Shown one piece after another: positions 7,289 to 15,729 of a stretch of 27,963 bases of DNA (position 1 is the first letter of the stretch; each line of letters begins with the position of its first letter). The DNA is taken from assembly GCA_964527995.1 (NCBI GenBank), contig CAZGRP010000057.1:1-27963 (forward strand), read 5' to 3'. The notes under the pieces were generated by a model. That model worked only from the letters and a program-made list of their open reading frames with translations. It did not search any database and was not told the DNA's origin. Source of the DNA: CAZGRP01 sp964527995 (GTDB lineage: Bacteria; Zhuqueibacterota; Zhuqueibacteria; Oceanimicrobiales; CAZGRP01). A program made the position numbers and the translations under genes.

Positions 7289-9409
7289 ATGACGCAGGAG
7301 AAAGCATCACTGGACGCCATCTTTCGGCCGCGCTCCATCGCGGTGGTCGGTGCCTCGACCCGCAAGGGAGCGCTGGGTCGAGAGATCTTCGAAAAGCTGG
7401 TCGACAACGACTTCGCCGGGCCGGTGTACCCAATCCATCCGAAGGCTGAGTTCATCCACTCCGTCAAGGCCTACCCGGAGATCGGCGCGGTGCCCGGGCC
7501 TGTGGATCTGGCCATCATCGTCGTGCCTCGCGACCAGGTGATTCCGGTGGCCGAGGCGTGTGCGGCAGCCGGTGTGAAAGGGCTTGTAGTGATCACTGCC
7601 GGATTTCGTGAGACCGGCAGCGAAGGAAAGGAGCGGGAGGCTCGCCTGGTGACCATCGTGCGCAAGAACGGCATGCGCATGATCGGGCCAAACTGTATGG
7701 GGGTGATCAACACCGACCCACAATTTCGCCTCGACGCGACCTTTGCACCGACCACACCGCGGCGCGGCAACCTGGCCCTGGCCTCGCAGAGCGGCGCCCT
7801 GGGAGTGACCATCCTGGAGCATGCCCATGCACTGAATCTTGGCATCTCGATGTTTGTCAGCCTGGGAAACAAGGCAGACACGAGCGGCAATGATCTTCTG
7901 GAGTATTGGCGCGATGACCCCTCGGTGGGCGTGATCTTGATGTATCTGGAAAGCTTCGGCAACCCGAAGCGCTTCATCGAGCTGGCACGGGAGGTCGGCC
8001 ACAAGAAGCCGATCATCGTGGTGAAGTCGGGGCGCACCCGTTCCGGCGCCCGCGCCGCGGCCTCGCACACCGGTGCCCTGGCCGGGCTGGACGCCGCCTA
8101 CGATGCCATGTTTCGCCAATGCGGCGTTCTCCGGGCCGACACCATCGAGGAGATGTTTGACCTGGCGCTTGCCCTGGCCCACCAGCCGCTGCCCAAAAGC
8201 GAGCGCACCCTGATTGTCACCAACGCCGGCGGGCCTGGCATTATGGCCGCCGATGCCTGTGAAAGCCACGGACTGCACGTGCCACACCTCAGCGCCCGCA
8301 CCCAGGCCGCGTTGAGCGGCCGCCTGCGGCCTGAGGCCAGCGCCGAGAACCCTGTCGATCTGCTCGCCGATGCCACGGCGGCGGACTACGACTTCGCCCT
8401 GAGCCTGGCGCTCCCCGACCCCCAGGTGGATGCCGCCATCGTCATCTACGTACCTCCGATCATGGCCGACACCATGCAGGTAGCCCGCCAGATCTCAGAG
8501 GTCGCCCGGCAATGTCACAAGCCGGTGCTCGGCTGCCTGATGGGAGTGAAGGGAGTCGCTGTGGGCGTGGAGGAGCTGCAACGCAGCCGCATCCCGGCCT
8601 ACGCCTTCCCGGAGTCGGCGGCCCGCGCCCTGGGCGCCATGGTGCGATACCAGCGCTGGCGCCAGCATCCCTCCGGGCAGCGGGTGACCCTGCCGATGGA
8701 TCTGGAACGTGTCAGGGCCTTGATCGCTGCAGCGGTCGCCGAGAAGCGGGAGTTCCTCAGCGCCAGTGAGTCGCTGCGGCTGCTCGATGCCATCGGCATC
8801 GCCACGGCGCGCTTCGAAACCTGCGATTCTGAGAATTCGGCTTTGGCTGCTGCTGAGCGTATCGGCTATCCGGTGGCGCTGAAGGTCGACGCCGTGCAGC
8901 TTGTCCACAAAAGCGACATCGGGGGCGTTGTTCTGAATCTGGAGAGTGTCACCGAGGTTCGCCAGTCCGCCGGTCGGCTACTCGAAACAATGAGGCGACT
9001 GGACGTGCCGGCCGCTGGCCGCAAGCTGCTGGTCGAGGAGATGGTGCCGAAGGGCCGCGAGACCATCCTCGGGCTGTCGGCGGTGCCGCAGTTCGGCCAC
9101 CTGGTGATGTTCGGGCTGGGCGGCATCTACACCGAAGTCCTGGCCGATGTCGCTTTCCGAGTGGTGCCGCTGCTCGATCGCGATGCCGCGGAGATGGTGC
9201 GGGAGATTCGCGGCCTGTCGATTCTTGAAGGAGTGCGCGGCGAAGCTGGAATCGCTTTCTCGGTGGTCGAAGAGGCCCTGCTGCGGCTTTCGCAGCTTGC
9301 CCAGCAGGTTCCCGAAATCGTCGAGGCCGACATCAACCCGTTCGTCACCTTTGCGGATGCGGAGGCATGCAGGGCCGTCGATGCGCGCATTCGCGTCGCT
9401 GCTACCTGA
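7289..9409 (+). CDS. Acyl-CoA synthetase (ADP-forming), fused alpha-beta form: CoA-binding plus ATP-grasp
   Basis: A 706-residue single-chain NDP-forming acyl-CoA synthetase of the acetyl/propionyl-CoA synthetase family. It interconverts acyl-CoA + ADP + Pi with acid + ATP + CoA. Residues about 8-105 form the CoA-binding Rossmann domain (RSIAVVGAS, VDLAIIVVPRDQV). Residues about 150-450 form the succinyl-CoA-ligase-like domains, with the phosphorylated His in ASHTGALAG (His260). From about residue 488 comes an ATP-grasp module (GYPVALKVDA, HKSDIGGVVLNL, VEEMVPKGRETILG, FGLGGIYTEVLADV). No acetyltransferase domain is attached, so it is not a Pat-type protein acetylase. GGAGGT lies about 15 nt before the ATG; an in-frame stop just upstream excludes an earlier start. 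The acyl substrate cannot be told from sequence. Confidence 0.9.
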   Translation: MTQEKASLDAIFRPRSIAVVGASTRKGALGREIFEKLVDNDFAGPVYPIHPKAEFIHSVKAYPEIGAVPGPVDLAIIVVPRDQVIPVAEACAAAGVKGLVVITAGFRETGSEGKEREARLVTIVRKNGMRMIGPNCMGVINTDPQFRLDATFAPTTPRRGNLALASQSGALGVTILEHAHALNLGISMFVSLGNKADTSGNDLLEYWRDDPSVGVILMYLESFGNPKRFIELAREVGHKKPIIVVKSGRTRSGARAAASHTGALAGLDAAYDAMFRQCGVLRADTIEEMFDLALALAHQPLPKSERTLIVTNAGGPGIMAADACESHGLHVPHLSARTQAALSGRLRPEASAENPVDLLADATAADYDFALSLALPDPQVDAAIVIYVPPIMADTMQVARQISEVARQCHKPVLGCLMGVKGVAVGVEELQRSRIPAYAFPESAARALGAMVRYQRWRQHPSGQRVTLPMDLERVRALIAAAVAEKREFLSASESLRLLDAIGIATARFETCDSENSALAAAERIGYPVALKVDAVQLVHKSDIGGVVLNLESVTEVRQSAGRLLETMRRLDVPAAGRKLLVEEMVPKGRETILGLSAVPQFGHLVMFGLGGIYTEVLADVAFRVVPLLDRDAAEMVREIRGLSILEGVRGEAGIAFSVVEEALLRLSQLAQQVPEIVEADINPFVTFADAEACRAVDARIRVAAT

Positions 9410-9676
9410 GCCTCGGCTCCGTGACTCAACGGACGAAACAGAGAATCGGCGTAACACAGAGACGTGTTCGATGTCTACGTCACGGGCGCTACGTGGCGGA
9501 TTCGAGCTTACCGCCCGCCGGTTGCCCGATAAAGCTGCGCCGCGTCAGTCCCCAGAACCGTATTACGCATTCGTCCTCTTGATTACGAAAGTGGAATTCC
9601 TCTGGTCCCGTATGACCCTCTCCGACCCCAACCCAAAAGTCTGTTTCTTTTGTAGATAGTAACCTACGGATCGGTC

Positions 9677-9692
9677 TGGCACACCCTTTGTA
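9677..9692 (+). promoter_or_regulatory. Sigma-54 (RpoN) type promoter
   Basis: TGGCACACCCTTTGTA matches the -24/-12 consensus TGGCAC-N5-TTGCW. The GG is followed by exactly 10 nt and then GT in place of GC, the only departure at a key position. Transcription would start near 9703, at the foot of the first hairpin of the structured region. A direct repeat (T)TTTGTAGATA lies at 9648-9658 and again at 9687-9696, overlapping the -12 element. Confidence 0.55.
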
Positions 9693-9702
9693 GATACCGG
9701 AA

Positions 9703-9991
9703 ACAGCAACGGCACAGAGGATGGGTGACCGTGCAACGCCGTCTGGCCGCTTTTGCGGCGAGCGGCGGTGATTTTCCTTTCTCCCAATGGAGAGGAAGGA
9801 CCAGGACTGAAGGCGGTGATGCGCCGGATCCCTTCATGCCAGGGTAAGTGGGTCTGGCGCCGACCGCAAGTCGTACCAGTTGGCGGATCAGGCGGGCACG
9901 TTCAGGAAGGACGTGCTCGCAACTGGTCTGCGCCTGAAGTTGTTCATCTCCGTCCGGCATCAGGGTCAAACAGGAGGAGAATCTTTTTGAC
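9703..9991 (+). ncRNA. Candidate structured RNA, 5' domain (six hairpins, possible pseudoknot)
   Basis: Read by eye, consecutive stems fill this stretch. (1) ACGG/CCGT plus CAC/GTG (9709-9715 with 9725-9732). (2) CGCCG/CGGCG enclosing GCCGC-TTTT-GCGGC (9737-9767). (3) TCCTT + TCTCC with GGAGA + AAGGA (9775-9800). (4) GCGGT/ACCGC, GCGCC/GGCGC and GATCC/GGGTC stacked (9813-9867). (5) ACCAGTTG/CAACTGGT (9875-9882 with 9920-9927) over a 9-bp inner stem (9893-9901 with 9911-9919). (6) GTCAAA/TTTGAC (9965-9970 with 9986-9991). TCAGGCG (9888-9894) is also fully complementary to CGCCTGA (9931-9937), which would make a pseudoknot. No known family consensus is visible. Confidence 0.45.
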
Positions 9992-10029
9992 ATAGCGGTT
10001 GATGTGTGCGCTCTCGTTACAAGCAGAAC

Positions 10030-10322
10030 CGTGGCACCAGTGATGGGAAGAAGCGGCAGGGTAGCGGTGCTCGCGGTCTGCTGGACGGGGATGGAATCTC
10101 GCACTGGCGAAGCCGCGCTGCTAAGTGGTTGGGCGTGACGGGCTGCGGTGGCTCGGGCGGAGCTGTGGTGGTGTTAGCAGGTGTGTGGCTTCCGAACCTC
10201 CGGTTCCGATCTGGATGATGGGTTGTGGTGTGGGGTCCGGAAGCGGAGGAGTTTGTGCGGGGTTCCATCCCCTTTGTTTTGGCTTAAAGCATCCTCCCAA
10301 AAAGTGGTGCTTCCCTCTCTCG
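10030..10322 (+). ncRNA. Candidate structured RNA, 3' domain closed by an 18-bp helix
   Basis: Bases 10087-10104 pair without interruption with 10255-10272: 18 pairs, two of them G-T, beginning GGGGATGGAA against TTCCATCCCC. Inside are two arms: CTGCTAA/TTAGCAG (10118-10124 with 10174-10180), and GCTTCCGAACC-TC with its partner at 10232-10244 (12 of 13 pairs). Outside, GGCACCA/TGGTGCT (10033-10039 with 10305-10311) and TGGGA/TCCCA (10044-10048 with 10295-10299) nest around the whole domain. A strong terminator follows directly. RNase P, tmRNA, SRP and 6S signatures were looked for and not found. It may be the 3' half of one transcript from 9703, or a separate RNA. Confidence 0.5.
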
Positions 10323-10357
10323 AAAGCCGTCAGTGGTTACGCTGGCGGCTTTTTTTT
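10323..10357 (+). terminator. Strong Rho-independent terminator ending the structured-RNA locus
   Basis: AAAGCCGTCAGTG (10323-10335) pairs with CGCTGGCGGCTTT (10340-10352) around a GTTA loop, giving 13 pairs with two G-T. Eight consecutive T (10350-10357) follow. It sits about 270 bases before the ABC-transporter gene and after no protein gene, which implies that an untranslated transcript ends here. Confidence 0.9.
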
Positions 10358-10627
10358 GGTGCCCGTTGGGGGCCATACGGCAGGAATCAGATATCAGGTG
10401 CCAGATACCGGATATCCTGGAGTGAGTGAGGCATTCGTTTACTCAGACGTTCGAGTTGGGTCAAGACGGCGCAACGGTTCGGCACAGATCGTGTGCGGTC
10501 TTTCCCCGGGGGTTCCAACCCTAGGTGACCTCCACCAAAAACCCATTGCATCTGCCGGTCTGGTTTTATATCTTCCACATCGGGTTTTCAGGCAGCCGAT
10601 CTCAATTTGCAAAGAAAGGAGGCAAAA

Positions 10628-11524
<897 letters not shown>

Positions 11525-11553
11525 AGATCCACTTCCCCTGAAAGGAGGCAGAG

Positions 11554-12828
11554 GTGCGTAAGCTGCTGGTTGTCATCAAGCGTGAATACCTGACTCGGGT
11601 CCGCACCAAGGGCTTCATCCTCGGGACGATCCTCATGCCCGTCTTCGTCCTGGTCTTCGGCATTGGTCCAAGTCTGCTTATGATGCTCGAGACCGGCAAG
11701 AGCGAACGGCTGGTCGTGATCGACATGACTGGCGTCGTATTTCCCGAGATGGAAGCCATCACACAAGACTCTTTGCAGTGGAGCGGTCGGGTCAAGCTGT
11801 CGCAGGCCGAACCGGCGAACGGTGTCGCCGAGCTGAAGCAGGAGCTGTCCCGGGAGGTCGATCAGGGTGAACTGGATGCGTACCTCTACCTTCCGGCCGA
11901 TCTGTTCGACAGTTACCAGGTTGAGTACTATGCCCGTAATGTCAGCGATTTCAAGCGGCTGGCCCGGGCCAAGCGCCTGGTCTCGGAGGCTGTGCGCCGG
12001 ATCCGACTGGCGCAGAGCGGCCTGGATGCCGACCTGGTGCGAGGTCTGATGCGCGGCGTCGACATGCGCACGTTTCGAGTCGGCCCCGAGGGCAAGGAGC
12101 AGGCTGATTCCGGTGGGATGTTTGTTCTAACCTTCATTCTCGGCTTTTTGCTGTACATGACGCTGGTTATCTACGGTTCGTTCGTCATGCGCAGCGTCAT
12201 CGAGGAGAAGTCGTCGCGCGTCGTCGAGGTAGTGGTCTCTTCGCTGCGGCCGTTCGACCTGATGGCTGGCAAGATCCTGGGCGTGGGTGCAGTCGGTCTG
12301 ACTCAGTTTGCGGTGTGGATTTTGGCGCTGGTGTTGGTGACTGTCTACGGCAGCAGCCTGGCCACGAGTATGTTCGGCCAGGCCGGTCAGATCCCTATCC
12401 CATCGGTGCCGCTTTCGACCTATGTGTACTTCATCATCTTCTTCCTTCTCGGCTACTTTCTTTTCGCCAGCCTGTACGCCGGCGTCGGAGCGATGGTCAA
12501 CTCCGACCAGGAAGCCCAGAGTGTCCAGTTTCCCATTGTCATGTTGCTGGTCCTGCCCTTCTTGTTGATGTTTTTCGTGATCAACAACCCCGATTCGAGT
12601 GCGGCCCGCATCCTGTCTCTGATCCCGTTTTTCGCGCCGATCCTCATGTTCACGCGCATCGTCGTGCAGATGCCGTCCCTGTTCGAGGTCTGGGGTTCCA
12701 TTGTGCTACTGGTGCTGTCGGTGGTCGCCAGCATCTGGGTGATCGGCAAGATCTACCGGGTCGGCATTCTCATGTATGGCAAACGGCCGACCCTGCCGGA
12801 GGTCGTGAAATGGATGCGGTACAGCTGA
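11554..12828 (+). CDS. ABC-2 type transporter permease (NatB-like)
   Basis: A 424-residue membrane subunit that partners the preceding ATPase. One membrane span lies near the N terminus (GFILGTILMPVFVLVFGIG), then a soluble loop of about 140 residues, then five or six spans from about residue 185 on (FVLTFILGFLLYMTLVIYG onward). The motif EEKSSRVVEVVVSSLRPFDL and the following GKILGVGAVGLTQF are characteristic of NatB-type ABC-2 permeases. The GTG start at 11554 has AAAGGAGG 6 nt upstream. The exported substrate cannot be predicted. A PafA-like phosphatase gene starts 48 nt after its stop and may belong to the same operon. Confidence 0.92.
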   Translation: MRKLLVVIKREYLTRVRTKGFILGTILMPVFVLVFGIGPSLLMMLETGKSERLVVIDMTGVVFPEMEAITQDSLQWSGRVKLSQAEPANGVAELKQELSREVDQGELDAYLYLPADLFDSYQVEYYARNVSDFKRLARAKRLVSEAVRRIRLAQSGLDADLVRGLMRGVDMRTFRVGPEGKEQADSGGMFVLTFILGFLLYMTLVIYGSFVMRSVIEEKSSRVVEVVVSSLRPFDLMAGKILGVGAVGLTQFAVWILALVLVTVYGSSLATSMFGQAGQIPIPSVPLSTYVYFIIFFLLGYFLFASLYAGVGAMVNSDQEAQSVQFPIVMLLVLPFLLMFFVINNPDSSAARILSLIPFFAPILMFTRIVVQMPSLFEVWGSIVLLVLSVVASIWVIGKIYRVGILMYGKRPTLPEVVKWMRYS

Positions 12829-12876
12829 GTGAACCGTTTGGTTGTGTCTGACTTGTGAACCGGGAGGTCCCAAGAG

Positions 12877-14562
12877 GTGCGTAACATCCGCCGCTATTCT
12901 GCTCTTGCCGGGCCGCTTCTGCTGGCGCTCTTGCTGTCGAATTCCTCGGCAGGATCCGTGCATGCTCGCCGCCACACACCCGTGGCTCAGAAGAGGCCTC
13001 GACTCGCAGTGCTGATCGTCATCGACCAGTTTCGGGCAGACTATCTGATGCGTTTTCGAGGCTTTTTTGCGGGAGGGATCAAATCGCTTCTCGACCAGGG
13101 TGCGGTGTTCCTGAACGCCTACTACGACCATGCCATCACCCAAACTGCTGCGGGTCATGCCATCGTGGCGACGGGGTATGAACCGGCCAAAACAGGAATC
13201 GTAGCCAACGCCTGGATCGACTATGCCACCGGCAGACGCCGTTATGCCGTAGAGGATCCCTCAGTGAAGGGGGTGGGAGCACCGGGGGTGAGCGGGCGGT
13301 CGCCGGTCCTGTTGAGACAAACAAGTCTCGGCGACTGGCTGAAGGCGAACGACCGCAGCAGCAAGGTCGTTTCGGTTTCGCGGAAGGATCGCGCCGCGAT
13401 CCTGCTGGGCGGCAAGAAAGCGGATCTGGCCTTGTGGTACGATGGCCACAGCGGCCGATTTGTCACCTCTACCTACTACGTCGCCCAGCTTCCCGCCTGG
13501 GTGGAAGCGTTCGACACGCAGCACCCAACTGCGAGTTTCTACCGCACCTGGAGCAAGCTACTGCCAGCGGAGGCCTACTTCGCAGCCAGAGAGGACTTCT
13601 TTCCTGCAGAGGGAGACTCGTCGCGGGCCATGTTTCCCCACCCGCTGCCGCCTCCCACGCAAGGTGGGGTGTCGGATTACACAGCCATCGTTCAAACACC
13701 TTTTTCCGATCAGGAGGTCCTGGAGCTGGCTACCGCCGCCATTGACGGCGAGGATCTGGGCGCGGATTCCCACACGGATCTCCTGGCCATCAGCCTGAGC
13801 GCCACCGACGCCATCGGGCACGCCTATGGCCCACTGAGCCAGGAGATCGAGGATCAGATCGTGCGCCTCGACCGCTCGCTGGGCCGGTTCTTTCGTTTCC
13901 TGGACCAGCGCGTCGGCCTGAAGAACGTGGTGATCGCGTTGTCTGCCGACCACGGCGTGCTGCCCATGCCCGAAGAGCTGCTGCGGCGCGGCTTCCCGGC
14001 CCGGCGTGTCATCAGGCAGGAGTTCCAGGGCTATCTCGATCAGGTGTCACAGCAGGTGAACAGCCGACTAGGGATTCGGGGCCGTCTGTTCCAGGCCACG
14101 AACGTCGGCCTACTGCTGGACAAGTCGGCACCGCGGAAAACAGGGCTTTCGGCCGACAGCCTTGCGGCCGCGCTGGCGGCCGAGGTCCGAAAGCTGCCGA
14201 TTGTCGAGGAGGCCCTGACCCGCGCCGATCTCGAAAAGGGTGGCACCAACGGGCATCAGTTCCTGAAGTTGTACCGAAACAACTTCGACCCGGAACGCAT
14301 GGCGGATGTGTTCGTGGTCTACAAGAAGTACTTTCTGGTGAACGCCCGCCAGACCGGTACCAGCCATGGTTCGCCGTACGACTACGATCGCCACGTGCCG
14401 GTGATCTTTTTCGGCAAGGGTGTGAAGGCGGGATATATTCCGGACAGGATCTCGGTGGTCGACCTGGCGCCGACGCTGGCACGACTGATGGGCCTGGCGC
14501 CACCGAAGGATGTGGACGGCAGGGTGATCCGGAAAGTGTTCGCGAACCCCAGCGGTCGATAG
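12877..14562 (+). CDS. Exported alkaline phosphatase-superfamily enzyme (PafA-like)
   Basis: A 561-residue phosphatase or phosphodiesterase of the alkaline phosphatase superfamily. A signal peptide covers about residues 1-30 (hydrophobic core LLLALLL, probable cleavage after SVHA), so the enzyme is periplasmic or secreted. Metal ligands and nucleophile are all visible: Asp50 in VLIVIDQF, the nucleophile Thr90 in QTAAGHA, Asp311 and His315 in SATDAIGHAYGP, Asp358-His359 in SADHGVLPMPE and His497 in GTSHGSPYDYD. Thr rather than Ser as nucleophile matches PafA-type enzymes of Bacteroidota relatives. The GTG start at 12877 has GGGAGGT 8 nt upstream. It probably releases phosphate from phosphomonoesters, though phosphodiesterase activity cannot be excluded. 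Assembly Ns begin 44 bases after its stop. Confidence 0.9.
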   Translation: MRNIRRYSALAGPLLLALLLSNSSAGSVHARRHTPVAQKRPRLAVLIVIDQFRADYLMRFRGFFAGGIKSLLDQGAVFLNAYYDHAITQTAAGHAIVATGYEPAKTGIVANAWIDYATGRRRYAVEDPSVKGVGAPGVSGRSPVLLRQTSLGDWLKANDRSSKVVSVSRKDRAAILLGGKKADLALWYDGHSGRFVTSTYYVAQLPAWVEAFDTQHPTASFYRTWSKLLPAEAYFAAREDFFPAEGDSSRAMFPHPLPPPTQGGVSDYTAIVQTPFSDQEVLELATAAIDGEDLGADSHTDLLAISLSATDAIGHAYGPLSQEIEDQIVRLDRSLGRFFRFLDQRVGLKNVVIALSADHGVLPMPEELLRRGFPARRVIRQEFQGYLDQVSQQVNSRLGIRGRLFQATNVGLLLDKSAPRKTGLSADSLAAALAAEVRKLPIVEEALTRADLEKGGTNGHQFLKLYRNNFDPERMADVFVVYKKYFLVNARQTGTSHGSPYDYDRHVPVIFFGKGVKAGYIPDRISVVDLAPTLARLMGLAPPKDVDGRVIRKVFANPSGR

Positions 14563-14606
14563 CCGCCTGGCCGTCGCGCTCCGAGTCGGGTGGCGTCGGC
14601 GGCAGG

Positions 14607-14706
14607 NNNNNNNNNNNNNNNNNNNNNNNNNNNNNNNNNNNNNNNNNNNNNNNNNNNNNNNNNNNNNNNNNNNNNNNNNNNNNNNNNNNNNNNNNNNNNN
14701 NNNNNN
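14607..14706. other. Assembly gap of exactly 100 N
   Basis: The run of Ns is exactly 100 long, the convention for a scaffold gap of unknown size. It lies between the convergent PafA-like gene and miaA. The left edge is very GC-rich and potentially hairpin-forming (CCGCC at 14563-14567, GGCGG at 14599-14603). True distance and content are unknown. Confidence 0.98.
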
Positions 14707-14733
14707 TCAGGGCCGTCGTCTGCGAAAGTGGTT

Positions 14734-15690
14734 TCACTCTTCTTGGCCGCGCAGCATCGCCAGGATGCGGGCGACGGCATCCGACAGAGTCCCCATTCTA
14801 CTCAGATCGACCCACTCGACACGCGCGTCGCGCCGGAACCAGGTCAGTTGGCGCTTGGCATACCGGCGCGTGTTCTTCTTGATTTCCGCCACCATCTCCG
14901 CCTCTGTGAGATCGCCAGCCAGATAACGGAAAACCTCCTGATACCCCACCGTCTGTAACGCGTTCAGATGCGGCCCATAGCCCTTCTCCTGCAGGCGTCG
15001 TACCTCCTGCACCAGGCCCTGCTCGAGCATCTTGTCCACACGCGCCTCAATTCGGTCATAGAGCTCTTTGCGGTGGCGTGTCAAACCCACGAAGATCGGC
15101 TGGAATTCCGCCGGGACGTTGCCGCTGTGGAGAAGTTCGGAGAAGGGCTTGCCGGTCAACGTGTAGACCTCCAGGGCGCGGACGATCCGCTGAGTGTCGT
15201 TCGGGTGCAACCGTGCCGCGGTTTCGGGGTCGACGCTGGCCAGTTCCCGATGAAGCTGCGGCGCGCCCTCCCGGCGGGCTCGTTCGTGCAGCGCCCTCTT
15301 GACGGCCGGGTCGCGCACTTCGCTGTCGTAGAACCCGTCGACCAAGGCTCGCACGTACAGTCCGGAGCCGCCGACCACCAGGGGCAGGCGGCCTCTGGCA
15401 AAGATCTCGGCGATGACGCGGCGGGCGTCGCGGGCGAAGAAGCCGGCGTTGTAGTCCTCGCCGGGGTTCAGGATGTCGATGAAGTGATGGGGAATGCGCT
15501 GCAGCGCCTGCGGAGGCGGCTTGGCGGTGCCGATATCGAGATAGCGATAGATCTGGCGGGAGTCGGCCGAGACGATTTCCGCACCCAGAAGGTCCGCCAG
15601 CTCGAGAGCGATCTCGGTTTTGCCGACACCTGTAGGACCTACCAGAATCGGCACTTTCCGCTGCTTGCTGTCTTCCGCCGGTCTCGTCAT
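14734..15690 (-). CDS. miaA: tRNA dimethylallyltransferase
   Basis: A 318-residue MiaA. It transfers a dimethylallyl group from DMAPP to N6 of A37 in tRNAs reading UNN codons, improving decoding accuracy. The P-loop GPTGVGKT is at residues 18-25, followed by VSADSRQIYRYLDIGTAKP, VVGGSGLYVRALVDG and DTQRIVRALEVY, all diagnostic of the family. The C-terminal TRRYAKRQLTWFRRD is the tRNA-binding segment. Length is normal. GGAGG lies 9 nt upstream of its ATG, and it begins 39 nt after the mutL stop, so mutL and miaA form an operon, a common bacterial arrangement that often continues with hfq. The gap just past its stop hides what follows. Confidence 0.97.
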   Translation of the reverse strand: MTRPAEDSKQRKVPILVGPTGVGKTEIALELADLLGAEIVSADSRQIYRYLDIGTAKPPPQALQRIPHHFIDILNPGEDYNAGFFARDARRVIAEIFARGRLPLVVGGSGLYVRALVDGFYDSEVRDPAVKRALHERARREGAPQLHRELASVDPETAARLHPNDTQRIVRALEVYTLTGKPFSELLHSGNVPAEFQPIFVGLTRHRKELYDRIEARVDKMLEQGLVQEVRRLQEKGYGPHLNALQTVGYQEVFRYLAGDLTEAEMVAEIKKNTRRYAKRQLTWFRRDARVEWVDLSRMGTLSDAVARILAMLRGQEE

Positions 15691-15729
15691 GGCAGCCTGC
15701 CTCCGCTACTTCGTTCCTCGCGCAGCCCG

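Larger units (their letters stand above)
9410..10627 (+). other. 1.2-kb protein-free stretch holding a sigma-54 promoter and structured RNA
   Basis: No open frame here has a plausible start, ribosome site or recognisable composition on either strand. Bases 9410-9646 hold nothing I can support. Bases 9647-10357 carry the promoter, hairpins and terminator listed separately. Bases 10358-10627 form the leader of the ABC-transporter operon. They contain loose repeats of AGATA(T/C)C around 10389-10416 but no convincing promoter. Confidence 0.7.

Noticed and set aside
9987..9992. Perfect TTGACA as a possible -35 for the second RNA domain
   Set aside because: No acceptable -10 hexamer lies 16-18 nt downstream (GC-rich CGCTCTC there), and the bases are also part of a hairpin. 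It remains possible but unsupported.
10002..10043. Short leader peptide ATG...TGA of 13 codons after an AGGAGG
   Set aside because: The AGGAGG is about 25 nt away, too far for normal initiation, and the peptide has no regulatory codon pattern.
9703..10357. RNase P RNA, tmRNA, SRP RNA or 6S RNA
   Set aside because: The RNase P block GAGGAAAGTCC, the tmRNA end sequences and tag frame, and the SRP GGAAGGAAGCAG loop are all absent. GGTCCGGAAGCGG at 10234-10246 only superficially resembles SRP and lies in a different stem. The two-armed domain does not look like the 6S bubble.
10546..10572. TTGCAT...TATATC promoter before the ABC-transporter genes
   Set aside because: The spacer is only 15 nt and the hexamers are weak compared with the three good promoters in this window.
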